DNA from: Sycobia sp. Sy_11
Taxonomy: Eukaryota > Arthropoda > Insecta > Hymenoptera > Epichrysomallidae
Direction of reading: 5' to 3'
Assembly: GCA_018907035.1 (NCBI GenBank)
Contig: JACCIC010000062.1
Coordinates: 2,750,501 to 2,814,500, forward strand
Length of the DNA: 64,000 nt
In this document: positions 36,839 through 50,199 of the stretch, piece by piece
How positions within the stretch are numbered: position 1 is the first letter of the stretch
Layout of the letters: every line of letters begins with the position of its first letter
Made by a program: the position numbers and the translations under genes
The notes under the pieces: model-generated
The model's database searches: none
Told to the model about the DNA's origin: nothing
What the model saw: the letters and a program-made list of their open reading frames with translations, nothing else

Positions 36839-37000
36839 AGTCACTCACTCACACCCTACTTTGTTTTTGTGGTTCCTTTTATTTTTCGCCACGGCCGGCC
36901 TGTCCCTATAATGCAAACAAAAACCTACAAAAGAGAGGGATGGTGGAGTGCGGGAGGTGGAGTAGAAGGAAAAGAAAACGACTGAGAAAAGGAAAAGCAT
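36290..37000. promoter_or_regulatory. GC-richer island with small bulged hairpin and (CT)n
   Basis: Non-repetitive GC-richer sequence at 36290-36720 includes a bulged hairpin at 36425-36449 (GGTA-GGAAA pairing with TTTCC-ctgc-TACC). (CT)n follows at 36787-36835. Candidate intronic enhancer. Confidence 0.3.
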
Positions 37001-38498
37001 TGAGTTTAATACCGAAGCGAAGTCGGCTGCAATATCGCCTTCTGTCTTTTCGGCTTTTTTTCTCCCTCTACTTCTTACGTTTCTTTCGTCTCGGTATTTC
37101 TGTACTTTTAGTATCCTTCCGTGCAACTTTACGATTCATAAGCGAATTATTTATCTTGAACAAAACAATCACCCTTTCACTGACCTCCAAGCTAGAATTA
37201 ATAAAATAAATAGCCGATACGAAATTCTGAGACCGCAAGAAGACACCAAGATTGAGGAGGAAATTGTTTTTAAAAAGCAACGTAGAAGCTTGCTTTTCGG
37301 AGTACTTTAATTGCTCTTCTTTAGACCTTAATAGAACGATCTTTTTATTTCAGCAACTACAACAACACATCCGCGCGTCGCGTTTCGAGTCGTCAAAAAG
37401 GGTTTTGTTCCAGATCTTGAAAACCCGATAGGACGGAAAGAGGATTACAGGACGTATGCATATACAAGTATTTGCAAATATTTCGATTCATCGTTGATCC
37501 ACGCGATCCAACTCACTCGCTCCCAGCGGTGAATCGACAAGTTCGGAATCCCTATATATGTGCAAGACCCTCGGGGCTGCGTACGCGACAAGCGTACAAT
37601 AGCCACGCCGTAAAATTGAGAGAGAGTCGCGGGGCGCACGAAGCGGAATGATAAAAATATGGGAATCTGAGGTAGAGCGCGTTAGATGGCGAATGTTTTA
37701 ATTAAATTTACGCGTTCCACCCCCCTCTCACACGTGCGTCCGAGAGGTACGGAGTGTGAGAAAAGTTTGCCATCTATAGCCTCGTTTTTTTTCGAAAGTT
37801 TCGCACTAGCTATACAGAAGGTGTACCAAAGGATAGGGACGAAGAAACAAAGAAACAAGTCTATAAAAATGAAAAGAATGAAATACTAAAGTGCAAGGTT
37901 GCAAATTTAATTTAATTCTTTTTAGATATTGTTTTCAATCAATATAAATTTTAAACATTTTTTGTATCAATAATTACTATTCATTCTACTAATAAGAAAA
38001 TAAAACTAGGTTATGTGTAATTTCACTACAATTAGATTAACACATACACACACACGCACGCACACACACACACACATTTGTATAAGAATATTCAGCCTAT
38101 ATCATCTTAAAAATTAATATAATAATAAAATATTAGTCAACTAATTAATACTAACTACAACTGTAGTGGTAGTATCATTTCGCAAAATTTAACTTTTAAT
38201 TTATTGTAAATGGTTATTATACTATTTATATATAGTTATATAAATATATATAATTATATATAAATTATATGTAATATATATATATATTTTTTTTTACATT
38301 AGAGTTATTACAGTTATTAGTTATTATAACAAATAATCGTCCGTATATGTATCTGTTTAATGGAGAGAATCATTTATATCTAAGCTTTATGCGTAGACTA
38401 TATAATAGGACTGAAATGAAAGAGATTCATTTTTAGACTGAAATAACTGTTCCTTGAATTTTTTCTTCTCTTTAACAATTTCAATCTCATAATCAAGA

Positions 38499-38535
38499 AA
38501 TTTCTATTTAAGAACATTATCATTAAATAGAAATT
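38499..38535. repeat. 13-bp perfect AT hairpin
   Basis: AATTTCTATTTAA and TTAAATAGAAATT flank an 11-nt loop. It lies in AT-rich DNA of the presumed long intron. Confidence 0.6.
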
Positions 38536-39223
38536 ACAATGTTATTAAAAAAAAAATAAAATCCATATTAGATCCATGTGTAAATATAATATGAATTATT
38601 GGAAAGCAAAGTCGATCCATGAATTGGTATAATTTAGAACAATTTAAAACTATTTCGAATGAGCATAATGAAAAACAGTCTAGCCGCCATTTTAATTAAT
38701 GTACAAAGGAAAAAAGACAGTGAGAAGTTACGGCATTGAATAATGAATGCTATTATAATATGTAATTTATCCGAGCGAAATTACATACAAGTGTCTCGTA
38801 AATAAACTTTTACGCGTAAGAAAGGTTTGTCTGCGATAATGAAAAATAGCCTCTGCACTGAAAGAATAAAGATAAAAATTTTTACAATTGCGTATATATA
38901 TATTCGACCTGTCAATCTCAAAAATTTTTCACTCTATTTTCCCACATATAGAAAACTTGTCAGTATGCAAGAATTTTTTCGATGTTTTAAAATAAGTTTT
39001 TGTAGTAGCTACCTATTTTTTTAAAGACAATAATTAGTTAATATATATTATCACAAAAAAATTGAATGTGTGCATAGAAGAGGATAGTAAAGTATAGTTA
39101 AAATTTAGAATCGAATAAATAAAATCAAAACGAAACGTGTTCAGAGCAATTATGTATTAATTAAAAAGTTCCGTATTATTCATGAAAAAAAAACATCAGC
39201 TAAGCGTACATGTACTGAAACAA

Positions 39224-39266
39224 AGAGAGAGAGAGAGAGAGAGCGAGAGCGAGAGAAAGAAAGAGA

Positions 39267-39331
<65 letters not shown>

Positions 39332-39813
39332 GGAGCAACTCACAATTAACCAGGACAATGCAAACGTGTGTCGCTTTCAATGATGCCTCTTAATCCAGAT
39401 TTTTCGCGCCATTCAAAGTTCGTAGATTTATTTTGTGCATTAGCTGCAACAATCCTAGAGGCGGTGAGGTTTAAATCTAAATAAAAACAAAAAAATTGCA
39501 GACGACCGGAACAGGAGAAGGGAAATCATAAAACAAAATGGCTGGTTATAAATTCAAACGCTGCAATGAACGTGAGAATCGCGAAAAAAGGTACTACCCA
39601 AACGCACATCGGTACCTCTCTCTCTCTCTCTCTCTCTTTCTCATACACTAATTTTCAAAACAAACTCTCATCTCGACAGAGGAAGAGAGAAAGGGAAAAA
39701 GGGGCGACTACACTTACTCCCGCTCGTGGGTACGCAAATCGAAATCCAATTATTTCGGCGCCATACGCTACACCATGCTTTTATAATATTGCTCGCGAGA
39801 CACCCTACTCCCG

Positions 39814-39845
<32 letters not shown>

Positions 39846-40260
39846 TTTCTCTCTGTGTTTCTCTCTTTCTTTTGCTTTTTTTCCTCCAAACGTGCGCCGC
39901 GATACTTAACCCCTTCGTACAGGGAAATTCAAATTAATTTTTTTCCCTCTCTCGCCCTACATATCTGTTCCTTCTCACTTCCAACCAGTTTCACGCATCC
40001 CACTCTCAAGTCTGAGGACGTACACAAACATGCACACACACGCGCGCGCGCGCGCGTACTCCCTCCCCACCGTATATTCTCGGTGACGACGACGACCCCT
40101 TTTTACCGACATCCCCCTTCCCTGTCTATTCCGCGCGTTTTTCCGTCCGTTGGAATTCCAAGTGGCCGTGAGATGAAGTTTTCAACGAGATTGACTGATG
40201 TACTTCTGTTCCACGTGGGAAGCTGTTACGTTGGAACGACTTATTGAGCGAGTTCAGTAA
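39224..40260. repeat. (GA)n array followed by GC-richer DNA with (CT)n and (CG)n
   Basis: (GA)n at 39224-39327 is compound with GCGA and AAAG interruptions. (CT)n occurs at 39615-39639 and 39813-39842, and (CG)n at 40041-40058. No gene is supported. Confidence 0.8.
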
Positions 40261-40919
40261 TCGATGTATTCAATTTTGCACATGGGTATTTTATTTTGAT
40301 TATCTAGTTATAATTTTAGTTTTTTTCTGGATTGATAGGAACGGAAACAATTTTCTATAGCATAAGATACTTAAATACTATCTTCATATAAGAATTGGTA
40401 TTTTAAACATATTTAATATATCGTTATGAAAATAGCGATGTCACTTTTTTAGAAAAACGTGAACGCCTCAGTTGAATTACTTTGTAATATTAAGTTTTCA
40501 TGCATTGGAAGTATTGAATTTCATTTTGGTTCGTAATTTAATAGTAAAGTTTTTTTGTATAAATCCTTTTAGATTTCACTTTCAAGTTAAAATTTTGGGC
40601 AAAAATTTATAAACAAAATTAATTTATAAAAAATTTATAAAAAATATTTCTTTCGTGTTTGATAAATAACGTATTTTTTGCGACCACAGTGACATCACGA
40701 TTGCTCACATAATTTATAAAGTTAGATTTACGCTTTCAATTGCGACAGGATAGAGTCTTTCGCTTATGACTCAAAAATAAAGAACCCGAAAAATTTTCAT
40801 GTAAATAAAATAGAGCGGAGTGGTAACAACAAAATTTTTTGCAACTAGTGCTTGTCACGTATGATCCAGCTGCGCAATCTCTCATCACCGTGAGCCAACG
40901 AATAAGAGTTGCACAGAGA

Positions 40920-40939
40920 CAGAGAGAGAAAGTGAGAGT

Positions 40940-40978
<39 letters not shown>

Positions 40979-40997
40979 GGAGAAAGAGAGAGAGAAC
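40920..40997. repeat. (GA)n microsatellite, interrupted
   Basis: GA units with AGTGAG and AAAG interruptions. Confidence 0.9.
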
Positions 40998-41712
40998 CGG
41001 TTTATGAGCGATTGACATAGGGTGGCACACGGGACAGGCGAGAGAAAAAAATTTTCGCCCCAAAAAAAGCCAAGAAAGGGACGGTCGCAATTACATATTC
41101 GCCGCGGCGACGAAAGGACTCGATTGTCTCTCACGCAGGCGCTCCTTGACGCAACAGTTCGCCTCCCCAAAATCCCCGTTGTGCAGAAGAGAATTTTTTA
41201 TACTACCATCATCAAGGTGAAAGGGATTCAAAAGCTGAACAGTTCCCGCGCGACCCTCTATGTAGATTATCTTGAAATCTTTGCTCTACATATTATAGTC
41301 TTGTTTTCGTAATGTTTCTGTGAGCGTTTCTTGATTTGTTAATGTAAATGATTTAAAAAAATATAATTAATAGAATTAATGATCAACATTAACTTTTAAT
41401 AATTTCGAAAAATATAGTTGGTACTTATAATACTGAATGGCTCGTTTCCAAACGGATTAAATATATTTGGACGTCATCAAATTTTAGCTTTTGGCGTAAT
41501 CAAATTACTACAAATTACACATTATATACGTTTGATAAAATTCGAAATTATTATATTCAAAGAAATAACATTCAAAATGACGATCAATAGTAGTCAATGA
41601 TAAAAGTTTTTTGTTTTCTTTGATCAAAGAGAAATCTACACCAATTGCTTTCAATTCTTTAGAATGCTATTTGATATGATTTATTAGTGGTCTGTTTTTA
41701 ACATATACGAAG

Positions 41713-41717
<5 letters not shown>

Positions 41718-41769
<52 letters not shown>
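41718..41769. repeat. (TA)n microsatellite
   Basis: About 26 uninterrupted units. Confidence 0.95.
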
Positions 41770-41772
<3 letters not shown>

Positions 41773-42599
41773 ATAATTCCAAATATAATAAAATCTAAAG
41801 CACAAGCATTAAATTCATATTTGTTTTGAACCGGGCGCAAAATAGTGAAAAAAAAATATACAGATTGAATCCAACATTACACGCGCCTATGCGCCATACG
41901 TTCATCACTATAGCTTAAATTTATAAATGTTACTTTTAAGAAAAAGAAAATATTAAGTAATCTGGATTTGGGCAATTTTTACGACACTAATACTACAAAA
42001 AATTGTATTCAATTATGTTTCTTTACTTTCCTTTAATCGTTTTTTTACGCAATCAATTGATTTGTCAAGTAAGCAATCTGTCTAATATATCATATACAGA
42101 CTTAATGCGCATGTACTGAAACGTTAAAAGATAATTCTTCTATGTCATATTCATTGTAGAAAATTGTGGCAACTTCTGAGATAGATTCTATGGCTGGGTT
42201 CGATAACTTTCGCTTATACCCGTCTAAACCAAAGAGGAAATGACTCGGGTTACGTATGTGAATTAGTTTCAGAGCCCTCTGAAAAATTCATTAGTTCTCC
42301 TATGAACACGCAAAAATAGCAAATGAAAAAATGCATTAGGCACGACACCAAGAACGGCAAAATATATCCGCAGTAAAATTCACTCTGTTCATATTTTGAA
42401 AATTAAAAAAAAAAATTAGTGAAAAGCAGTTGTACCTATAAAATTGGAGCTTACGTAGAAAAACGTAATGTGAAATTCTATATAATGTGAAAATTTTTTA
42501 TTCAGCAGTAAACACTTCCAACCGTTAATTGAGAAAATTTGACATGATTTAAAATTAATGCTTTGATCATTGTTTACTATCCTAAGCTAGATTATATTC

Positions 42600-43260
42600 A
42601 ACCCTCTCGCGACGCGTACTAAATAAGTAGCAGCACCGATATATACACTTTTTTGAGTGTGTCCATCTATCTTATTCCCTTCCTCATCTTATCCATCTCC
42701 TTTCTTTACCTCATCTTTGCGATTCTAGGCATAATTTCCTCGCGCTCGCGACCCGCGAAGGAAGGGGAAGGAGTCTAGGGAATTTGCAACTATCTGTACG
42801 CGATGTGCACACGAGCATAGTTTCGGCCGATGCGGTCGAAGAAAGCGGTTCCGTGCCACACGGCCGTTACGCCGCGCGGTGAGACGCAAAATAATAACGT
42901 TTCTTGTACGTAACAGTAGGAGACCGACGCCTGGGCCACCTTTTTCACCCTACGCTCTCCTCCTATGTCCTCTATATTCCCTCGGCGAGTTCTTCCGATG
43001 CAGTACTTTTCCACGTAATTTTCTACGCGATTTTCAGATCGCATGATCGGCCACAATAATCTGGGTTTTCTGTTTATGTTTCCCCCTCCACTATCCTTCA
43101 GACTCTCGAGGGGAGAATGTTTAGCCTCGAGATATTTATGGAAGTAATACACAATCGAATGAGAAAACGATCGAACGCTTTGGCGGCGTTATTTTCGGAA
43201 AACGTTGACGCGCTCGAATTTTATTCAGTGTCTATGTACTAGTTGTCTATGTAAGTTAGG
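42600..43260. promoter_or_regulatory. Isolated GC-rich, non-repetitive block
   Basis: About 650 bases of complex, CpG-containing sequence without microsatellites inside AT-rich DNA. The minus strand holds a 120-codon frame with mixed composition and no recognised family. Complex sequence of this type in an intron is a good enhancer candidate. Confidence 0.3.
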
Positions 43261-44039
43261 AGTGAAGGGGGAGTAATGGGCGAAGGCTGGGGAAGAAAAG
43301 ATAAACCTCAATAGATAAAAAAATATACGGATGGACGAAACAAGAAGCGTATTTTATACAGGAGTAATCGCACATATTCATATATAGAAGTGATCGCTGT
43401 ATTAACTCTCATGTTTTTTTCTTTTCTTCTCTCCACTTATTTCTCTCTTATGATTGTTTTTTTCTTTTTTTATTCGTTCCATTACGCGCATGCTTTGTTT
43501 TATGTTTATGGTTTGCGTTCTCCTAAAAATTTTAACTTGCTTTAAGAAATAGTTACTTTGTTATTTATCAATCTTTTAACAGGCGTATTTTAAAGATGGT
43601 ATAAATTTAACTAGTTCAATATTATGTATAATCATTGCTATAGAAGAAAATGTGTTATTCGTTCCTGCCAATATAAAAACAATAACATTTTTATTCGTAT
43701 TCAAATAAATTATTTTTCTTATTTTATTAAGAAATAATAGTACACTACAAAATCCAACTATAATTAATATAAATTTTCGTTTGTAGAAGAAGAAGATTAG
43801 TATATGCACATTTCGTTTAAATTTACAAATTCAAAATTCTTTTTTGAAATCAATCTCACAATGTCATAAAGATGGTAAAATTGTTTCCTACAACAAGTCA
43901 TAAATGATTATTCCAGTAGTTTATCCAATATCAGGGAATATTACAATAATTCTCAAAAGCGTTCTAATAAAACATCACCTCTTTCTATAGAAAAAGAAGC
44001 CAGACTATCTTTTTTTGCTCCGAATAGTCGTTACGTCTT

Positions 44040-44275
44040 TTTATCGAGCACTTCACCTTATAATAAACACTGCCATTGCCATAAACGATGCGCTCAGACT
44101 TTACTAAAAAATGGCGAAGCGTTGGGCAAAACAAAGAGCAATAAAAGCGCGCGTGCAAAAGCGAACGAGCGAGTCAGCGTAGATACCAAAAACTATAAAA
44201 CACTGGAAGTAAAAAAATTGCGAGTGTGCTCCACCCTTAACACTGCATCCCTTCTCCTACTCCTGCACTACCGCT

Positions 44276-44327
<52 letters not shown>

Positions 44328-44504
44328 TCTCTCCCGTCTTTCTTCCAGTTTCATTCTCCGTCCTTTACTCCTACTCCTACTGCTCAGCTTCCCACCTCTT
44401 TTCTTTCTTCACCGATTTCTTCCTGTGGTTCTTCTTCTACCGCTGCACTTCGACGACGCGTGGTTTCACCGTGACCTACCCCAAGTTTCGCCTGTCGTCG
44501 TGCC

Positions 44505-44541
<37 letters not shown>

Positions 44542-44665
44542 ATGTGCGTGCGTGTGCGTGCGCGCGCGCACGCGCGTGTGTGTGTGTGTGTGTAAATATA
44601 CAAGCATCGGTTGCTCACGCCTACACGCTGAATATATACGAACGCTCGCGCGCGCAAGAGAGTCA

Positions 44666-44737
<72 letters not shown>

Positions 44738-44842
44738 GAGAGGGAGAGAGGGAGAGAGAGAGAGAGCGAAACAGAATGACGATGCACACTCGCTGGAGCA
44801 TGCATACATGTTCAGCCTCTGACGGCCGACGTTTATTCTTTG

Positions 44843-44885
<43 letters not shown>

Positions 44886-45180
44886 TAGGGGGAGGGGGAG
44901 GCAGAATGGGAGAGGCACAGCGGGCGCGACGTTTTTTTTATCGTACGTTGACTCCGGCGACCGGCGGATCGACGGCCTCGCCAAGGCGGCGGTGGCGACG
45001 ACTGCAAGCTAGAGGCCCGACACCGGGCACGAGTAAACTCATCCCGTAACTTCGATAAGATTGCGCGAGTCAAAGAGAGAAAGAAAATCTGCGATTCTGG
45101 GCGCGACGCGGCGAAAGGACGTGAGAGTTCGCTGCATCTTTTATCGATTCTTTGGGATTTCCTTAGCATCCCCATGATCG
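44040..45180. repeat. Cluster of four microsatellites in a GC island
   Basis: (CT)n at 44278-44323, (GT)n/(GC)n at 44509-44593, (GA)n at 44669-44765 and (GA)n at 44846-44881. The (CT)n and (GA)n arrays are opposite in strand sense and could pair across about 345 bases. Confidence 0.8.
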
Positions 45181-46269
45181 ATTATACCGAGTTATAAAGA
45201 TTATTTTCATGCATTATTAGTGATTAGTTACCAGATATTTTAAAAAAAATTAGTTTCTTCAAGCAAGACGTGATACGATTACGATATTAAACCAAACCAA
45301 TTTGTCGTTAGGTACACCGAATATTAATTTTTAGTGCGGTTGTTTTACAATTACATTGTATAATATAAAATGCATTCTAATAGACTTGCATAAGTCTAGA
45401 AAGAAATAAGAAACTACGTTTTATAATTCTATATTGATAAATTTATGGTTGCAATCTGGACTTTAGTGGAAACACTATATCGAAGTAGACCTGTTCTTTC
45501 TATAGAATGAAATAAATCTTTTTAATCATCTTTGCAATTTGTTTGTTGTATAAACAAAGAAGAGATAGTTATTACATATCTACCTATCATAATAATTTAA
45601 TCCAATGCCATGAATTTTTCTATTTTGCCTGCATAGTGCTTGAAAAACTCAACAATACGACTCAACATTAAAAGTATTATTCAAATATAAGATGAAATAA
45701 TCTCCCTGAGCTAAACGTCACTGAAAAAAATTATTCACTGATCGTAGGAGCTTCAATGAAAGCTTAGTAAACAAAATATTCGTACAGAAAGTTACTAAGG
45801 CTTAGATTTGACTAAACAAAATATTCCATATAAGTTGTTATAACAATCTCATATTAACGACAAAACGCAGATTTTCTGTAGTTAATTGTTGGTTCACATG
45901 CGTTCTCCGAATTTGATGGTGTGTATAATAAGATCACTCTCCAGTTATGCAACGAAATATTTTATTTTTATATTATTATGTAATAAATATTTTTCAGCAC
46001 CATCGTGCAGTCCGCAAACGTCTTCTATTAAACTTATTTTTTATATCATATAAACTGCAGCAAATACGCGTATTATAGAACTTTTAATACGTTAAGCGAA
46101 CCCATCTAATCATTTTATGTTATTAAAAAATCATGCAATGTAAGATTTGAACAAATGGAGCTTGAATCAAAATAATTATAGCTAACGAGCGCCAATATTT
46201 TTTCCTCGATAATCAAGATTATCAAAATTATTAGAAACCAAACTTCAAACCAACCCTTCAATAATGATT
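45181..46269. other. AT-rich non-coding DNA
   Basis: Contains a short direct repeat (AAACAAAATATTC at about 45770 and 45814). No coding frame was supported. Confidence 0.45.
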
Positions 46270-46567
46270 TCGATTAATTTCAGATTCCTAACGAGATCGC
46301 TTCAGACTTTCGCGCTAAAGTATAGAAGATTTTTGCGATGTTCCTCCACCCCCCTCCCACCGGGAGGAGATTTCGTTCTCGCGAGGCTGTGAGGAACACG
46401 CGGGCGGAATCGCTGGCGTCCACGACTCTCAAGCGTCTCGCATAATAATTCAAAACCGGCGCACGACGCGGCATCCGGCGTGCTGCTGAACGGTCTCCAC
46501 ATCCCTCCCCCTCCTTTCTCCGTCTTTCTCTTTCAACCCGGAGACCCGAAAGAGAGAGGGAGATCAG

Positions 46568-46629
<62 letters not shown>

Positions 46630-46718
46630 CGCGCGCAGTCTCGCAAAAGATCGTTGCCCTTCTAAATATAAGTTCGCAAAATCGAAAAGCAAAACTGCGA
46701 AAGAGAAAAAGAGAGATG

Positions 46719-46753
<35 letters not shown>

Positions 46754-46860
46754 GAAAAAGAGGGCTTCATGAAGAGTCAGGCGTGCATGTATGTGTCTGC
46801 AGTGCGCGAATATAATGAGGAGAAGGATAGAACCGAGAAACGGAGTCGCATAAAATATAC
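46270..46860. promoter_or_regulatory. GC island with (GA)n arrays
   Basis: The CpG-rich block at 46290-46560 is followed by (GA)n at 46571-46625 and 46721-46750. Frames on both strands are low-complexity. Confidence 0.25.
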
Positions 46861-47142
46861 TGCGCAAAAGTATCCAATTTTAGATGCATTTTGCAAACAA
46901 ATTAATTTTTTTTTATTTCGTTACGTATCTTTTATTATGCTTGTTTTATTGAAATATGAATTAAAATGCGTTTTAGTACGCCTTTCCGATATTTTCGCAT
47001 TGGGACAACTATAATATTTTATAATATATTATAGTTATAATATACTTAGTTTTAAGTTGTTGTAAAAGAAAAATTACACATTTTGTATAGGTTTTTGGAT
47101 CAGTTGTAATAATTTGTTCGCTTTAAAATATTGCTCCCACTA

Positions 47143-47167
47143 CACACACACCCACCCACACACACTA

Positions 47168-47206
<39 letters not shown>
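47143..47206. repeat. (CA)n microsatellite, interrupted
   Basis: CA units with CCCA and CTAACG interruptions. Confidence 0.9.
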
Positions 47207-47209
<3 letters not shown>

Positions 47210-47229
47210 TTCTTAGAGTTTCCGGTCAA

Positions 47230-47515
47230 ATGCGGGACTCTGGTGCGCAATTTTGAACGATAAACTAATTAATCCTCCTACGCGCTGAAATAATTGCATT
47301 CCAGGGTTTAAATAAACAGTGGGATTCGCACAAAACGATCAGCGATGGGAGCGAGAGAAGGAAAGCAAAGGGAGAATAAATTTAAACACCGAAAAAGACG
47401 GAAAAGAGTGGAAAAAAGAAACGGTCGAGAAACATTTAAACGGCCTGCATTTTCGCACAAAGAAAGCTTATTTCGATCGGCGAGAGCACGAGCCTTTCTT
47501 TGTCCCTCTTTGCCT

Positions 47516-47567
<52 letters not shown>

Positions 47568-48470
47568 CCTTGCCAATACTTCTCCCCGCTTTTTGCGCAA
47601 AACAGAACGCAGTGCTCCCCTCCCAACCGAGCGCTCACGCTTCTTAAAAACAGCGGCGAAGTGATCGTAGGTCAGGTTTAGCGCGACGCGCCGAGCTAAA
47701 GAAAGAAACTTGGAGCGGGGCGAGAGCACGCCGCGCCGGATAAAGAAGCAGGGAAAGAAAAAACAGGGCAGGCGGGAAACGAAAAAAAAATATCGGTGAG
47801 CGATTCGGAATCTGGGTCAGGAGAGTTCGAGGGCCAATGTCGCCACCACTGCCGCCAACGTGCGTTTATTTGCGGGAGGAAAAAAATAATCGCACTCAGG
47901 CTGCACTCTCGTTTCTTTCTTTGCTCCTCCTGACTCTCGTCTCATTCTCTGCTCTCGTTTCTTTCTTTGCTCCTCCGACTCCCTCTTTTTTTAACTTCTC
48001 GTTATCGCTCTCCGCGGTTCTTTCTCTCTCCTTTATGCGCTCGTTTCGCGCTCGCTTTCCTTCAATGTGTATCGCACGCGTCCCACTTCTTTCTTAACCA
48101 AACAGCAACAATGTCTTCGGGGCGATTATCGCTCTGACCCGAATATATAAAAGAATCGGAACTTTCTCGCATCAATTATTTTTTATTTTCTTATTTTTTC
48201 ATTAGCGAAGCACGACCGAGGAAGGGGACCTTGCGATATATCGCGTCGCTTACGTAACGGCTACGATATCGTACGACCTTGGCCGGTGATGAGGTTAAAA
48301 ACATTTAAATATCCCTCCCCTCCGTGAAGGTGGAGAAAGAGGAGCCAATTTAAATACAATAATGTATTGAGAATCGGCCGACCAAGCCGTTCTGGAGACC
48401 ATTGTTATGTCGAAATTGCATTTAAAAAGCTGAAGGGGCAAGGGGCTCCGTGTATATTTGGAAGTCAGAA
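47230..48470 (+). promoter_or_regulatory. GC island with TATA-like core promoter candidate
   Basis: CpG-containing DNA with (CT)n at 47521-47565 and a 25-bp direct duplication. TATATAAA at 48144-48151 lies exactly 30 bases before the A of TCAATT (48174), a near match to an initiator. The spacing is right for a + strand core promoter, but no exon can be assigned. Confidence 0.25.
47906..47976 (+). repeat. 25-bp perfect direct duplication, period 46
   Basis: A pyrimidine-rich 25-mer starting CTCTCGTTTC occurs at 47906-47930 and again at 47952-47976. Confidence 0.85.
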
Positions 48471-50199
48471 CAGTGAAACGAAAAAAACTCGGCAGTGTGA
48501 ATATACTATATATACGAGGAAAATCAGTATAAATTAATAAATTCAGATTGAGCTTATATTATCGGAGAAGAAAAGAAAGCAATGATGAGCAGTGGGTGAG
48601 AAAATAAATTCGCTTTTTCGTGTTTATTACGTACGGTCCGAAGACTTGTAGCCACCCTCGATAAAAACCTAAGCGTAGACACATGCGCAGCAATAATAGA
48701 TACCTATACTTGCATTTTGGCCATCTAAATCTCTAAGGAAATGCGGTCGCGTATAAGTAGATGATCCACGAATCTCAGGGATGGAAACCGAGGATGAATG
48801 TGATGCAGTTGGTTCTGACACAAGCGCCGTGAAACCAAATATAGAATATACCCCTTATCTCGTGTGTACCGAAGCTCGATTCTTTTTGGAATCAATTTTG
48901 TTGATTTCGATCGTGATTTTCCACGATTAAAAATATGAACTTCAGTAAAGTATTAATGGGATGGCGAGTAAAATTCTGCAAGCAGAAACTTCGAGAACTA
49001 TTTGTAAATTTAAGGAGTTAGTATAAGAAATCGATTAATTATATCGTCACCTTAACGTAGAATTATATTTAGCTCGCGAGTAGAGCCTATCAAATCTATG
49101 GATGTCAAATTTAGTTTATATTTGGTAAAACAACTCTACCGTCTCAAAATTGGCTGCAAACTATTAAGCGATAACGCTTTTCTATTCTTAAGAAATATTT
49201 TAATCTATAAGGCAATTGGATATAATCTGTAATCCAATAATTTGTTATAATGAAAAATTTTTCGCGTTGGATTAAAAGAAGGAAATTTATTTACATTAAA
49301 AGCATCAGGATAAACTTACATCCAGAAATGCGTAATTTCGTACTTACTAACTCCAATTTATTAGAGTTCAATTAATTTAGCCCAATTTACGCAGGTTCGC
49401 ATAGGCAAATAATACACGTTGCATCGTGGAAAATAAGCCGAACTTCAGTTGGTAACAATTAAGAAAGTCTAAAACTCAAACCTAAATTGGTAACAACTAT
49501 TTTGTTCGAAACATTTTTGTTTTTTATTCTTTCTGATAGTTAATTTTATAGTGAAAGTTTAATTTTTTTTTAATTTTAATTTTAAAGTGATAGCATATAT
49601 AATTTTATTTAGGAGAATTACTGCATTGGACATACAATTTTTAAGAGTTAATATCGGTGCATATTGTACGTTACTGCACTTAATCTGTCTTAAATCCTTC
49701 GCCCGTATCTGTGTAGTTCAAGTCTCTTTTTATCAGATTTTGACTGGAGCCCATACCTCATCTAATTTTTAATGAAAAAGTTTCTAGCTTATGTTTTGTA
49801 ATTGATATGAGTCTAATTTAAATAATTTTAAATCAACTAATTTAAATAAGTTTAAATCGAATAAAGCATATTAAATTTTTAATATAAATGTTCTGCAGCT
49901 AAAATCTTAGTTGAGCCTTTTTTCAACGAGTTATCTTTGTATCGATTAAAAATTGGTCTTGGAAACTTATTCTGAAAAAATTGGAGCTAGAGTAGCATTA
50001 TTTTAGTAGTTAAATTGGATATAGTATTGTTCTCAGTTACGAGATAAATATCAATGACGATGAATTCTATGAAATGCTAATGTAAAAATATTATAATTAC
50101 ACGCTACATTTTCGTACAAAACATGAAAATAAGAGAATACAGCACTCTAAAGGAATGAATAGTGATCAGGAAACGTAGTACATCCCAACATTTCTCAAT
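48471..50199. other. AT-rich non-coding DNA
   Basis: Contains short palindromes (TTCTGC-aa-GCAGAA at about 48974; AACTC/GAGTT at about 49350) and a TTGGTAACAA direct repeat (about 49450 and 49489). No gene was supported. Confidence 0.45.

Noticed and set aside
37340..37435. Acceptor-like TTTTTATTTCAG followed by an open CAACTACAACAACAC stretch
   Set aside because: The frame closes after 26 codons without a good donor and does not resemble the expected continuation of LEECWSTLQR.
42790..43152. Minus-strand 120-codon frame
   Set aside because: Mixed composition but no family resemblance. It shares about 26 bases around ACTTCCATAA with the 59.04-kb region, too short to call a gene family or repeat.
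44466..45175. Several 90-170-codon frames on both strands
   Set aside because: They are translations of (CT)n, (GA)n and (GT)n arrays (Ser-Leu, Glu-Arg, Cys-Val runs).
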